Below the pieces are notes generated by a model that was given only the letters and a program-made list of their open reading frames with translations, had not been told where the DNA came from and made no database searches. DNA of 19,627 nt from Antrodiella citrinella (taxonomy: Eukaryota; Basidiomycota; Agaricomycetes; Polyporales; Steccherinaceae): contig SGPM01000433.1 of NCBI GenBank assembly GCA_004802725.1, positions 1 to 19,627 of the forward strand, given 5' to 3'. Below, in pieces: positions 8,986 to 17,430 of the stretch. How positions within the stretch are numbered: position 1 is the first letter of the stretch; each line of letters opens with the position of its first letter. A program made the translations under genes and the position numbers.

Positions 8986-9768
8986 TGTTAAGTCCGTGCG
9001 GAGACGCTACGGATGGGGAACGGATGAAAGGACGGAGGTAGCGGAAGTGGTACGGAGGTACTACGGACGTTACCGACTGGCTCCGACAACGAGCACGGAG
9101 GCTCCGTTAAGGAGTTCGGAGGCGGAGTGGAGACGATCGGATGGATGCCGGAGTAAAGGAAGGGAGAGGGAAGGGCGGAACGACGGGGACGAAAGGAGGG
9201 GCGACGGTTGGACGGAGACGGAGTACACGAACACCACACAGTGGTGGGTGACGTGCTGTCGAGCTCAAGTAATGACAGAGGGTCGGAGGCCCGAGAGGAG
9301 AACACGGAAGAAACGTTAATTTACGAACTGAAGAATCGGTACAGTCCTGTCGTAGCTACTTATACTAACGGAGTACCCTACGGAGAAAGGACAAAGTCCG
9401 GATCGGAGGTAGATAGTGGATAAGCGGAAACATGTAGGGGGCGAGGACTGTGACCGGAGGTCACTGACCGGAACATGAGGAAAACATGAACATTCGGTGA
9501 GGACGACGGAGGAAGGGATAATAAGGGAAGGAGGAGTCCAAGGGGTAAAACATACCGGATGAGGAGGAGCACGGAGGTCTCCGAAGTAGCTCCGGACGTC
9601 CGATAAGAAAACGTGAGCTCAACGGGAAAGCTCAGTAGATCATCACGGCATAAAACCCGTGAGCTCAANGTTCCTAAGTCAGAACGGACGCTACCGCGGA
9701 GGTGTCCGGGTGAACCTCGGAGGCCGGGCTCGGAGGGGTCCGGGCGGTAAGTATGCACGAATATAACA
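8986..9768 (-). mobile_element. Solo LTR of the 783-bp Ty3/gypsy family
   Basis: The repeat is 783 bp, bounded by TGTTA and TAACA, and is colinear and of equal length with the 5' LTR at 17849-18631 in opposite orientation. GCGTC flanks both sides (8981-8985 and 9769-9773), a perfect 5-bp target duplication. There is no internal region, so the element left by LTR-LTR recombination. It keeps a TATA box (9364-9359 on the minus strand) and the self-primer sequence at 9319-9331. One ambiguous base is at 9669. The insertion splits the linker of the large gypsy element. Confidence 0.95.
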
Positions 9769-10380
9769 GCGTCAGAGGAACAAGAAGGGTATCTTGTGGT
9801 GCTATGCCAAAGACTTCTTCCGTTGCGTAAATAGGAGAGTTAGGTGGAGGTGGTGGAGCATCAGTCTGGTTGACTTTGATAGTGAAGTCGTCGAGCGCAA
9901 AATTCGTTGGATGCGGAGACGATGGAGGTATCGGTAGAGGAGAATCGGGGGGCGTAGAGAGTGGTGAAGATGGTAGTCGGTTGTACGGGTTGATGAAGCT
10001 GCCGTTGTCGTCGTATGTCGAGTCATTCTCAGTGCTAGTTGGAGAAAGAGACGTCATGTCAAAATTGTGCGCACCGGGCGCGCTGACAGTGCCGAATGGG
10101 ATGGAGGTCGAGTGGTACATGGCATACAACTCGCGTAGGTGCGCGTCGCCTGTGTAATCACCGTCCGCGTTGACTTTGAGGTTTGACGTGGACTCGTCTT
10201 CATCGACGTTGTCGTTGTCATTAGTGCTGCTAGTCTCGGAGGAGAGGTGGTCGTTCTCGAAGATATGTCGGTAATCTTCGGGTCGACACGTGAAGTGGAA
10301 GGGGTCGTCGATGTTCTCCATATCCGAATTGTCGCAAACACGCTTTTCAGGAGGTAGATAGCCATTGGGAATGAGGAAGT
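9769..10380 (-). pseudogene. Linker segment before the solo LTR insertion
   Basis: The phase reads from the C-run at 10386-10381 through PNGYLPPEKRVCDNSDMENI, an acidic stretch rich in serine and asparagine, a proline-rich stretch (SSPLSTPPDSPLPIPPSSPH), and VFGIAPQDTLLVPL at the LTR. The first methionine at 10321 is internal. It is joined to the upstream linker segment by a frameshift at the six-base homopolymer. No domain is recognised. Confidence 0.55.
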
Positions 10381-11343
10381 GGGGGGTATTTCACCTCTGA
10401 CGTCCGAAAGGAGATATTCCGCTTTCTTCCACCAGTCATATTTGAATTCCGGATCGATGATTTCCCGATCGTGAAGTTCGTCGAGTAAAGCTGGTGAGAT
10501 GGGTCGTAAGATTCCGATACTTGTGTTGAATGTGAGAGGCTCTGGTCGTCCTTCGTCCTGTCGGTTTGAATCGATACTCCGGACTATGCGTTCAAAAAGT
10601 CCTTCTGACCAGTTGTTGTACGTGTGATATCGAAGGTCTAAGTCAGCGAACTCTTCGGCGGATAAGACTGGTCGGTTTGGGTCAGGATGCTCGACTCCCT
10701 CGTACCCGTCGTCTGTGCTGCAGCGGCGACATATGAATGGACCTCGGTCTGGGGAGGTGGTAACGAGAAGGGTTGTTAGGGCACGAGGAACGGGCTGGAT
10801 ATGGAATTGCATGGTGTCAGGGTCACATATGTGCACGTACACGTGGTCCGTAGTGCTGGTCGTCTCGTGAGGAAGTTCATTAGAGTGAATGGAATGGTTT
10901 TGACTGTCGAAAGCTTGATCGACGTCCTGGCTTATTGGCACATTGCAAGAAGTGGATGGGTACTGAAGCATCATATGTTCAGCTATATCCGTAATGTCTT
11001 GCCAGTTCCTTGGATGAGGTTCCTGTGTACGTTGAGTAGGAAGACGATCGTCTTCTAATCCGTCAGTATCCTCTGCATTATTTGACGCAACAGGAAGATC
11101 GCGTTCGTCAGAATGTTCAACTGGAAGTTGAATCGTAAGGTGATCGTGTTGAAGAGATGACAGAGAGATAAGAGTCGGAAAAATGGATTGAAGGAGTTGG
11201 TCAACCTGAACATTGAGGGGAAGAAGGGAAGACGGGGTTGGAGTCGCGTCCCTTATTTTGCTGCGCAATGACCTAAGCACCGCGTCATGGCTCAAATTCG
11301 TCGGAGTTTGAACACACTGTTCGTCGATGTATGCAGCAAGGGC
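10381..11343 (-). pseudogene. Linker segment with possible globular part
   Basis: This frame continues the protease phase after TAA 11346-11344. It opens with ALAAYIDEQCVQTPTN and runs to the six-C tract at 10386-10381, where the protein-like reading moves to another phase. A CRRC pair (FICRRCSTDDGYEG) followed by ADLDLRYHTYNNWSEGLFER and a DELHDREIIDPEFKYDWW stretch looks more ordered than the rest, so a small domain may be present. I do not recognise it. Confidence 0.5.
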
Positions 11344-12348
11344 TTATACATCCATATTGTGTGAGGGCTGACCGAATTCAGAGGAGGGAGATGAAGGAGG
11401 AGTGATGGGGACCAACGATGGTATAGACGAATCAGTCTCGTCGTTGTACTCATCATTGCCGATGGAACGTGAGGAATTTGAGACAGTTTCGAAATCCGGA
11501 TGGTTGTAACCTTCGTATCCAAGAGATTCTGTGACTCGAGTAGCTAGATCTTGAATATATCCTTTGTAAAGGTCCTCTTGATGAAGAGGACTATCCATGA
11601 CTTCATTCTTCGTGCTCGCATGGTCGTGGTTGTTAATTTTCTGTACAACGGGACCCAAGGCACAAGTAAGGGACAAAGAGGAAGTGTCGTTTAACAGAGA
11701 CGAGTTGAGTTGGAATGGGGTATCATGAACGAGAGGAACCTGAGTATCCTGACCATACGCGTTGTTACGAAGATCCTCTTTGATTGGGTATTCGGGTATA
11801 TTGGGTAAAGGTATGCAAGAGAGCGTGGGAGATTGAACCGGATAGTCTTGGGGGACATATAATGGTTGATCGTAGAAGGGTGAATCGAGAGGAATAGATT
11901 TGATAACAGGGTAGGGCAGATGGGTGGAGCGGAAGGGGAAGAACCTAATGTATGCCTGACCGGGACGAGCAAGGCGAGGGTCATGTGGGGAGCTTCCGTG
12001 AATAGAGAGATTTGGGAGGAACCAGTCCTCATAAAAACATTCCTCGTATAACCCATACGAGTTCAGATATGCTGGCGTCGTGGAGAGGCGTAGGCGGTAC
12101 ATGTGGTCGAGTGGAAATCGGGGCATGTCGCCCGCGTTGGGCATATACATAGGAATTGGTTGGGTGGTCTCTTCCGACAGGCGGTTGATCAGGGTGGGAA
12201 TGGTTATTTCGGCGCGACGAACGACGACGTCTGCGTAGAATGAGGACGAGGAGGGTTGAGATGTTGTCAGCATTTCCATGTTTGGCGTAAGACTTTTGAA
12301 TATCAAGTACGTACCTCTATCGTCGCGTTCGTCGATGGATATCTGGTT
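11344..12348 (-). pseudogene. Linker segment following protease
   Basis: After TGA 12351-12349 the protease phase continues NQISIDERDDRGTYLIFKSL and stays open for over 300 codons to TAA 11346-11344. The stretch is rich in proline, serine and tyrosine (DHMYRLRLSTTPAYLNSYG; SIPLDSPFYDQPLYVPQ) and ends acidic. Both stops look like single base changes in an ancestral open frame (CGA to TGA, and CAA or similar to TAA). It is part of the unusually long linker to RT. Confidence 0.55.
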
Positions 12349-13167
12349 TCATTTCTGCCACTCTCGTCCCAGAAGGAGTTGGAATGGGGCGCGTGGGGTG
12401 ATTACGAGGGATCCGCGCGTGAGGATGCTTCTGCACCATAGTTCGACGTTGGGAACAAGGCCCTGCATGACGGCAAGACCGCCGTTGGTGTCCTGCATGG
12501 GTATCTCCGTGTTCGGGTTCATGGGGAGGTGGCAGAGGTATTCTCGGTAGAAATCTTTGTGCACGAGGTTCATGGTCGATCCTGTGCCCATGATTGCCTT
12601 GACGGGGATATTCCTGCCTTGCTGACGGAGTGTGACAGTGATGTAAATGAGAGGGGTGCCGCTGTCGAGGCGGAATGATTGAGCGGGAACATTGTTCATG
12701 TTGTTGGTTGGGGTGGCTGTGTTATTGTTGTTGTTGTTGTTCGAGTTTGGGTTCCTTTTAAATCGAGTAATTGATTGTAAGCTATCGACAAAGTCTTTTG
12801 CCGTAAGTAAATCTCCTACCAGGACATTTGGTACAGGGGTGTTGAGGATCTTGTGAGCTACGTCTCGGGGGGTGACTACTCCTCTGACTTCCGAGCTCAT
12901 AGGATTATACGGACGACTTTTTGAAGGTTTCGGTAAGTCAGCTTTCATGGGTGTTTGATCTTCCGAAAAACGTACCTTGTCTTTCTTCTTGGGACGAGGA
13001 CCGGCTTCGTCAGAGACAATGTGTGCGTCGTTGGCAGGATCGAAGGAGGGATTTCCTATTTCAACCGGCTTTGGGTCAGATTGGGCGGTCGGCTCGGTTG
13101 ATGACTGTTTCGACTTACTACGGGTGGCGCGTTTAGGTAAATAGACTCCGTCGAGATTCTTGGTCAT
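12349..13167 (-). pseudogene. Retropepsin-like protease region of the large Ty3/gypsy element
   Basis: The frame has an ATG at 13167 and 272 codons. The N-terminal 160 residues are basic and serine-rich and include an asparagine run (142-149, a GTT-type microsatellite in DNA). The aspartic protease lies at about 165-270: AIMGTGSTMNLV (191-202), where the catalytic aspartate of the DTGS motif is glycine (G194), and the second hallmark LLLGREW (264-270). Such proteases cut the Gag-Pol polyprotein as dimers; with glycine at the catalytic site this copy would be inactive. The TGA at the end is one change from CGA, and the reading continues into the linker. The frame overlaps gag by 35 bp in a different phase. 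Confidence 0.85.
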
Positions 13168-13897
13168 GGTTTGTTTGGTCGTTTCTAGTGGGGCAGTCTG
13201 CAGCGAGTACGAGTTGGAATGAGTCGGACTCAGAGTCTGAAGGGTCCGTATTTACAGGAAACGGGAAGTGGAAGTAGTTGGATTTTCCGGTAAGACGTTG
13301 TACAGCAGAGATAATGGTCTCGTTCTGCTGGCAACCAATAGGATTACCATTGTTAAATTCCAACCTATTGTCAGAATTTCTGCCAATCACACCACTATCC
13401 ACCAATTTCTTGATTTCGGGATAATCCCTCATGGAATAGGTTTTGTCTCCGCAACCATAGCAACCTCTTGATGCATTGTCTGATGTAAAAGTTCTCTGTG
13501 TTCCGTTATTTACACTTGAACAGTTTGTTTGCGCACCTGATGTTGGGTTTCGAGACATTCTAGACTGGGCCAATGGCTCCAGTACCATCGCGACATCCTT
13601 ATCAAGTTTCAACGCCCGGAAGTACAAAGGTACAAAATTGGGATCGGAGATGTCCATACCTTGAAGTTTCTTGATCAAGACTTCAACTTCATCCCGTTCT
13701 TGAGCTGTAGACTCCTCCGATTCGAGTTTTTGGTGAGTACTTTGAGCTTTCTTGGACGAGACCAGTTTGCGTTGACATTTCTTGGATGGTTTCTCCTTTT
13801 TCGGACGTGATTTTGACTTCTTTGATCGAGATCGATCGAACTCTTCTTCAGAGTCAGACGTGTCAATGTCGGATTCTGAATCATCTGAATCAGAGTC
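13133..13897 (-). pseudogene. Gag C-terminal part with degenerate zinc knuckle
   Basis: The frame is open from just after TGA 13900-13898 to 13133; no ATG is available, so the protein start is lost upstream. It begins with an acidic serine/aspartate stretch (DSDSDDSESDIDTSDSEEE), then a lysine-rich stretch, then STAQERDEVEVLIKKLQGMD, and a zinc knuckle CYGCGDKTYSMRDY. In the CX2CX4HX4C pattern the histidine and last cysteine are both tyrosine, each explained by one C-to-T or G-to-A change. Gag forms the particle shell and the knuckle binds element RNA; this copy would not. The capsid part and the 5' LTR are missing, cut off at the inverted-arm region near 13966. The stop at 13898 is again a CGA-to-TGA type. 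Confidence 0.75.
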
Positions 13898-13913
13898 TCA
13901 ATCTTCTGAATCT

Positions 13914-14243
13914 GTTGGACGAGCTTCTTGATGCTCTACTTTCTTCTCTTTATCATATTCGGATGTTAAACCAAGGAGTAGATCGACTTGGGAGGACTCT
14001 AAGACAGACCACTGGAGTCTGAGATGAGCAACTGAAGGTTGCCTGAGTGCTCAGACTCCGTCCTATGTACTGGGAACGTCCGCATTAGGAAGGGGAACAC
14101 AAACAACACAAGTCCAAGTCTATCTTGGACACAGAAAGAACCACAGCATGGAAATGGACGNGTAGGGTATCAGAATGATGGGGNAAGTGAGGGGAATCCG
14201 AATATGATAAAGAGAAGAAAGTAGAGCATCAAGAAGCTCGTCC
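13914..14243. repeat. Left inverted arm, itself bounded by a 51-bp palindrome
   Basis: 13966-14192 is a copy, in opposite orientation, of sequence at 15396-15713. Around it, 13914-13965 and 14193-14243 are perfect inverse copies of each other over about 51 bp (GATAAAGAGAAGAAAGTAGA core). The first of these belongs to the gypsy gag frame on the minus strand. Ambiguous bases at 14161 and 14184 and a cluster directly to the right point to poor sequence quality here. Confidence 0.7.
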
Positions 14244-14270
14244 AACANCNNANTGANNAGNNTGNTNCTG
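14244..14270. other. Cluster of ambiguous bases
   Basis: About a dozen N calls are scattered over some 25 bp between the left arm and the copia fragment. This is a low-quality consensus rather than a sized gap, and any element edge within it cannot be read. Confidence 0.9.
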
Positions 14271-15395
14271 CTGCTACTTCCTTGTCGATGCTGGCTGATC
14301 CACTCACCTATGTGGCCGCTCTGCGCCATCCCAAGGCTACCAAGTGGACTGCTGCTGCTCTGGACGAGTACAACAACCTCATTGCCAATGGGACTTGGGA
14401 GGTCACCTCTCTGCCTCCGGGTTTTCATGCCATTGGATGCAAGTGGGTGTTCCTCACCAAGTACCTCGCTGATGGCTCTGTAGATCGCTACAAGGCTCGC
14501 CTTGTGGCCAAGGGCTTCTCCCAGCGTCCTGGATTCGATTATGTCGAGACGTTTGCTCCCACTGTGCGTATGGCCACTCTGCGCATCATCCTCGCTCTTG
14601 CTGCCCTTGAGAACCTCGAGATTGTTTCCACTGACATCTCCCAGGCCTTTATCAATGGGGACTTGGACGTCGAGATCTACATGCAGCAGCCTGAGGGTTT
14701 CAAGCATGGGAATCCAGGTGATGTCCTTCGCATTCGCAAGGGCTTGTATGGGCTGAAGCAAGCTGGTCGCCTCTGGAACCAGAAGCTGAACGCTGCGCTC
14801 CTCTCCATTGGCTTTCTGAGAGTCAAAGCGGACGCTTCTGTCTATGTCTATGCCAGGGGATCCTGCCGTGTCATTATTCCTATCCATGTCGACGATATCA
14901 CCCTTGTAGGCCCTTCCAAGCCTGAGATCGAGCAGATTATCTCTGAGCTCTCTCAGCACTTCAAGTTGCGCGTTCTGGGTGACACCTCTTGGCTGCTAGG
15001 CATTGAGATCATCAGGGATCGAGCAAAGTGCTCTCTCTCTCTTAGCCAGCGTCAGTATGTTGTCAATATGCTTGACCGCTTTGGGTTCTCCAGCTGCAGC
15101 CCTGTGTCTACTCCCATGGAGCCAGGAAAGCGACTGGGACCTGATCAATGTGCTCGCACTTTTGCTGAGCAGCAAGAGATGCAGGCTATCCCCTACATCA
15201 ATGCAGTTGGTGCTCTCATGTACCTTGCCACTTCCACTCGTCCTGACATTGCCTTTACTGTCTCCACTCTTGCTCGCTTCAACTGCAACCCTGGCATGAT
15301 CCATTGGTCTGCAGTGAAGCATCTCTTCCGCTACCTCAAGGGCACTCTTCATTTCCGCCTCACCTATGCTCCCAATCCCCAGTCTTCCGCTCTAT
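14270..15395 (+). pseudogene. Ty1/copia reverse transcriptase fragment
   Basis: The frame aligns by eye with the RT_copia domain (RVT_2): NGTWEVTSLPPG, GCKWVFLTKYLADGS, RYKARLVAKGFSQRPGFDY, ETFAPTVRMATLR, the first aspartate in STDISQAFINGD, GLYGLKQAGRLWNQ, and the active site IHVDDITLVG (the usual YVDD is HVDD). It continues to the connection region (STPMEPGKR; ALMYLATSTRPDIAF) and KHLFRYLKGTLHFRLTYAP, where RNase H would begin. It is cut there: the open frame runs on to 15532 only by reading into the right arm. Integrase, RNase H and LTRs are absent. There is no internal stop over 370 codons, and codon use is richer in C and G than in the adjoining gypsy genes, so this fragment is younger or less decayed. 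Confidence 0.92.
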
Positions 15396-15713
15396 TTTTC
15401 TTCTCTTTATCATATTCAGATTCCCCTCACTTCCCCCATCATTCTGATACCCTACTCGTCCATTTCCATGCTGTGGTTCTTTCTGTGTCCAAGATAGACT
15501 TGGACTTGTGTTGTTTGTGTTCCCCTTCCTAATGCGGACGTTCCCAGTACATAGGACGGAGTCTGAGCGCTCAGGCAACCTTCAGTTGCTCATCTCAGAC
15601 TCCAGGTTTGTAGATATTGTCTTGCTCAATATCCAGTTCAGTTGCTCATCTCAGACTCCAGTGGTCTGTCTGTCTTAGAGTCCTCCCAAGTCGATCTACT
15701 CCTTGGTTTATCA
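15396..15713. repeat. Right inverted arm
   Basis: The sequence is the reverse complement of 13966-14220, nearly identical over about 190 bp at its left part and again near CCAAGTCGATCTACTCC at the right. It differs by a 56-bp insertion formed by a 25-bp direct repeat (15581-15605 and 15637-15661) and by a 4-bp expansion (GTCT). It cuts the copia frame at its left edge. Read on the minus strand, its right end continues the decayed gag frame next door. Confidence 0.75.
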
Positions 15714-15969
15714 CATATTGGGTTAGGCTTCAGGATTGTGGGTCAGTGTTTCTGGTCTGAGATATGAGTATCTTTGATGACTTCAGAGGCATAAGTAGAA
15801 GTGAAAGCGGAAGGGTGTTTCTTACAGTTCTTTGACTAGTGACCTTTTCCGCTGCAGTAGAGATAAAGGCCGTTCTTCAGTTGGCAGGTCACCTGTACTG
15901 AGTGACATTGAGTTTGCCTGGCAGTTTTTGCCTAACTTGTTACTAGGTTTGTAGTCCCATTTTGAAGTA
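15714..15969 (-). pseudogene. Decayed gag, zinc-knuckle part, old gypsy copy
   Basis: On the minus strand, codons 15865 to 15824 read as a CX2CX4HX4C knuckle (LYCSGKGH, stop, SKNC) in which the first cysteine is tyrosine (TAT for TGT) and one internal codon is TAG. A typical gag context surrounds it (LKNGLYLYC; KKHPSAFTSTYASEV). Frameshifts lie just upstream. It belongs with the capsid part at 16269-16719, from which it is separated by the foldback element. Orientation, spacing and base changes suggest the same family as the element at the right edge, but much older. Confidence 0.6.
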
Positions 15970-16264
15970 GAAAAAGTTGTCAAAAAGTAATCATAAATGT
16001 CGTATTATTCAATCAATTTTTGACCACATATAATTTAGGCAGAAATATTGAATTTATACTGAACTTTATGGTATGCATAAATTTAACGTGAAATTTGATA
16101 TATTCTGTAACTCAAATAGGCTCTCCGGTAAGCACATTAGATATATCAAATTTATACACATAATAATAAATCTTAACATAAATTCAACATTTCTGCCTAA
16201 ATTTTGTGTTGTCAAAAATTGATTAAAAAAACAATATGTATGATCAATTTTTGATAACTTTTTC
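15970..16264. mobile_element. AT-rich foldback/MITE-like element, 295 bp
   Basis: Nearly the whole 295 bp folds on itself: both ends begin GAAAAAGTT(G/A)TCAAAA when read inward, and the arms stay similar for about 130 bp each through TTTAGGCAGAAAT(A/G)TTGAATTTAT. It is far more AT-rich than the flanks and has no coding capacity. It splits a decayed gag, which shows that it inserted. The target duplication is not clear (TAG on the left, CAG on the right), so the superfamily is unassigned. A related single arm lies at 17293-17430. Confidence 0.75.
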
Positions 16265-16268
16265 AGGG

Positions 16269-16719
16269 TCAACAATATGGCTGCGAACCCAGTGTGTCAA
16301 AATATAGCTTCGATGTGGCATTCAAAGCTTGGGGAGTGAAGGAGCATGAAGGTTGGTGACAAAAGAAGTCCCCAATAGAATTGGTGGGAATGCATTCAGT
16401 ATTGCACATATGGAAGTTCTCAATCTTGTCTTTGGCATATCCACCTGGATCATGAAGACCAAAGTTGGTCTGAAGTTCATCATAGAAAGTATTCAGATTC
16501 TCATCACTCGAAGCAGAGGTCCCAGTTATATAAAGCACTTGGAACTACTCAGCAGCAGATCGGCAATGGTAAAACATTACATAAATAATTTTGTCATTGT
16601 TCTGCAGAAACTCTGTAGAGTGTTGTGCAAAACATAATTCACACTGCTGAAGGAACAACTGGAACTTAGAAGGGTCTTTGCTGTTGAAGATGTCAGGCTT
16701 CAACTTAGAGACATAGACA
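16269..16719 (-). pseudogene. Decayed gag, capsid part, old gypsy copy
   Basis: The minus strand reads KLKPDIFNSKDPSKFQLFL, then NDKIIYVMFYHCRSAAE, TAG, FQVLYITGTSASSDENL and onward to TNFGLHDPGGYAKDKIENF. It aligns with the intact Gag of the right-edge element (KLKDPDTFNGEDPSKLQSFL; DDKIIYVMSYLRGPAAEWFQ), which identifies a Retrotrans_gag-type capsid domain. The stop replaces the tryptophan of the AAEWFQ motif (TGG to TAG). CpG sites of the intact copy are mostly TpG or CpA here. The N-terminal 250 or so codons are missing, replaced by the solo LTR at 16720. Confidence 0.8.
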
Positions 16720-17070
16720 TGTTACAATCTACAAGAGATGAAGGGAACAAGTTGATTTATTTCCAGAGACCAGAGGTGGTCTTATATACAACTATAGGGT
16801 GTTCAATGGTATTCTATACAAAGGGGAATGTCCCTACAACATCCATTGAGATGAGGATAAACGAATAAGGACATAAAGAGCATAAAGAACAAAGGAAATA
16901 GCACAAAGCATCTTGGCTATTGAGTGGCCAAGTGATAGTGAAGTGTGAAGTGTGAAGAATGTGAAAGATGTGAAAATGTCCACTGCAGTTCTAGACTGCT
17001 CCTCTGGCTATCACACTGAGTGGCACACTGTGTCCGCTTTCAGTCAGAGTCGCTGATACCAACTCTAACA
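16720..17070 (-). mobile_element. Solo LTR, 351-bp family, copy B
   Basis: Same length and gap-free alignment with 2916-3266, same orientation, ends TGTTA and TAACA, TATA box (GTATATAAG on the minus strand) conserved. The flanks do not match as a target duplication (AGACA and AAAGT): one flank lies in gag and the other in the U3 part of the LTR of the same old gypsy copy. This fits recombination between two separate 351-bp insertions that removed the sequence between. Confidence 0.8.
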
Positions 17071-17181
17071 AAAGTATACTGGATAAAGAGGAGCTCAGAA
17101 ATCTCCAAAGAAGCTCTGAATGTTCGATAAGAAAATGTGAGCTCAATGTTCCTAAGTCAGAACGAATGCTACTGCTGATGC
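17071..17181 (-). mobile_element. Decayed fragment of the 783-bp gypsy LTR
   Basis: The block matches about 9547-9715 of the intact solo LTR (GATAAGAAAATGTGAGCTCAATGTTCC versus the copy with CG in place of TG), i.e. the U3 start. It has lost one of two GTGAGCTCAA repeats and the bases between them. Most differences are at CpG sites. It is the only part of the 5' LTR left from the old gypsy copy. Confidence 0.75.
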
Positions 17182-17292
17182 GCACACTGAGATCTTGACT
17201 AAGAGAGTCAGTGTATGTTCAGGGTTATGTTGATTTGTGTACTCTTTCTGGGGTCATATTCATACTGAGTTCACAGCTATATTTTGGACCAT
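17182..17292. other. Unassigned spacer
   Basis: Nothing recognised. This short stretch lies between the decayed LTR fragment and the single foldback arm. Confidence 0.4.
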
Positions 17293-17430
17293 GAAAAGAT
17301 GGTCAAAATTGATCATGAATGTGATATTTTTTAATCAATTTTTAACTACCTAAAAGTTTTGCAAAAATATTAAATTTATACTAAGATTTAAAGTACATAT
17401 AAATTTGTTAACAAATCTAACATATTTGAT
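17293..17430. mobile_element. Single arm of the AT-rich foldback family
   Basis: The segment starts GAAAAGATGGTCAAAATTGA and stays similar to the inverse of the right arm at 15970-16264 for about 135 bp (TTTTTTAATCAATTTTT and AAATATTAAATTTATAC-type blocks shared). The opposite arm is absent. It shows that the foldback sequence is a repeated family rather than a chance palindrome. Confidence 0.6.

Noticed and set aside
8988..9305. 105-codon frame at the LTR 3' part, also at 18312-18629
   Set aside because: Located in R/U5 of the LTR in both copies; low-complexity serine/proline translation without any motif.
9378..9758. 126-codon open frame inside the solo LTR, also present at 17859-18239
   Set aside because: It lies wholly in U3 of both LTR copies and starts at the LTR edge; conservation is explained by the young age of the repeats. 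No motif supports a protein.
15396..15532. C-terminal extension of the copia frame
   Set aside because: It is read-through into the right inverted arm; RNase H homology stops at about 15395.
2916..17070. The two 351-bp LTRs as the ends of one 14-kb element
   Set aside because: Flanking pentamers do not match, the sequence between belongs to several other elements, and copy B is flanked by parts of one old gypsy copy.
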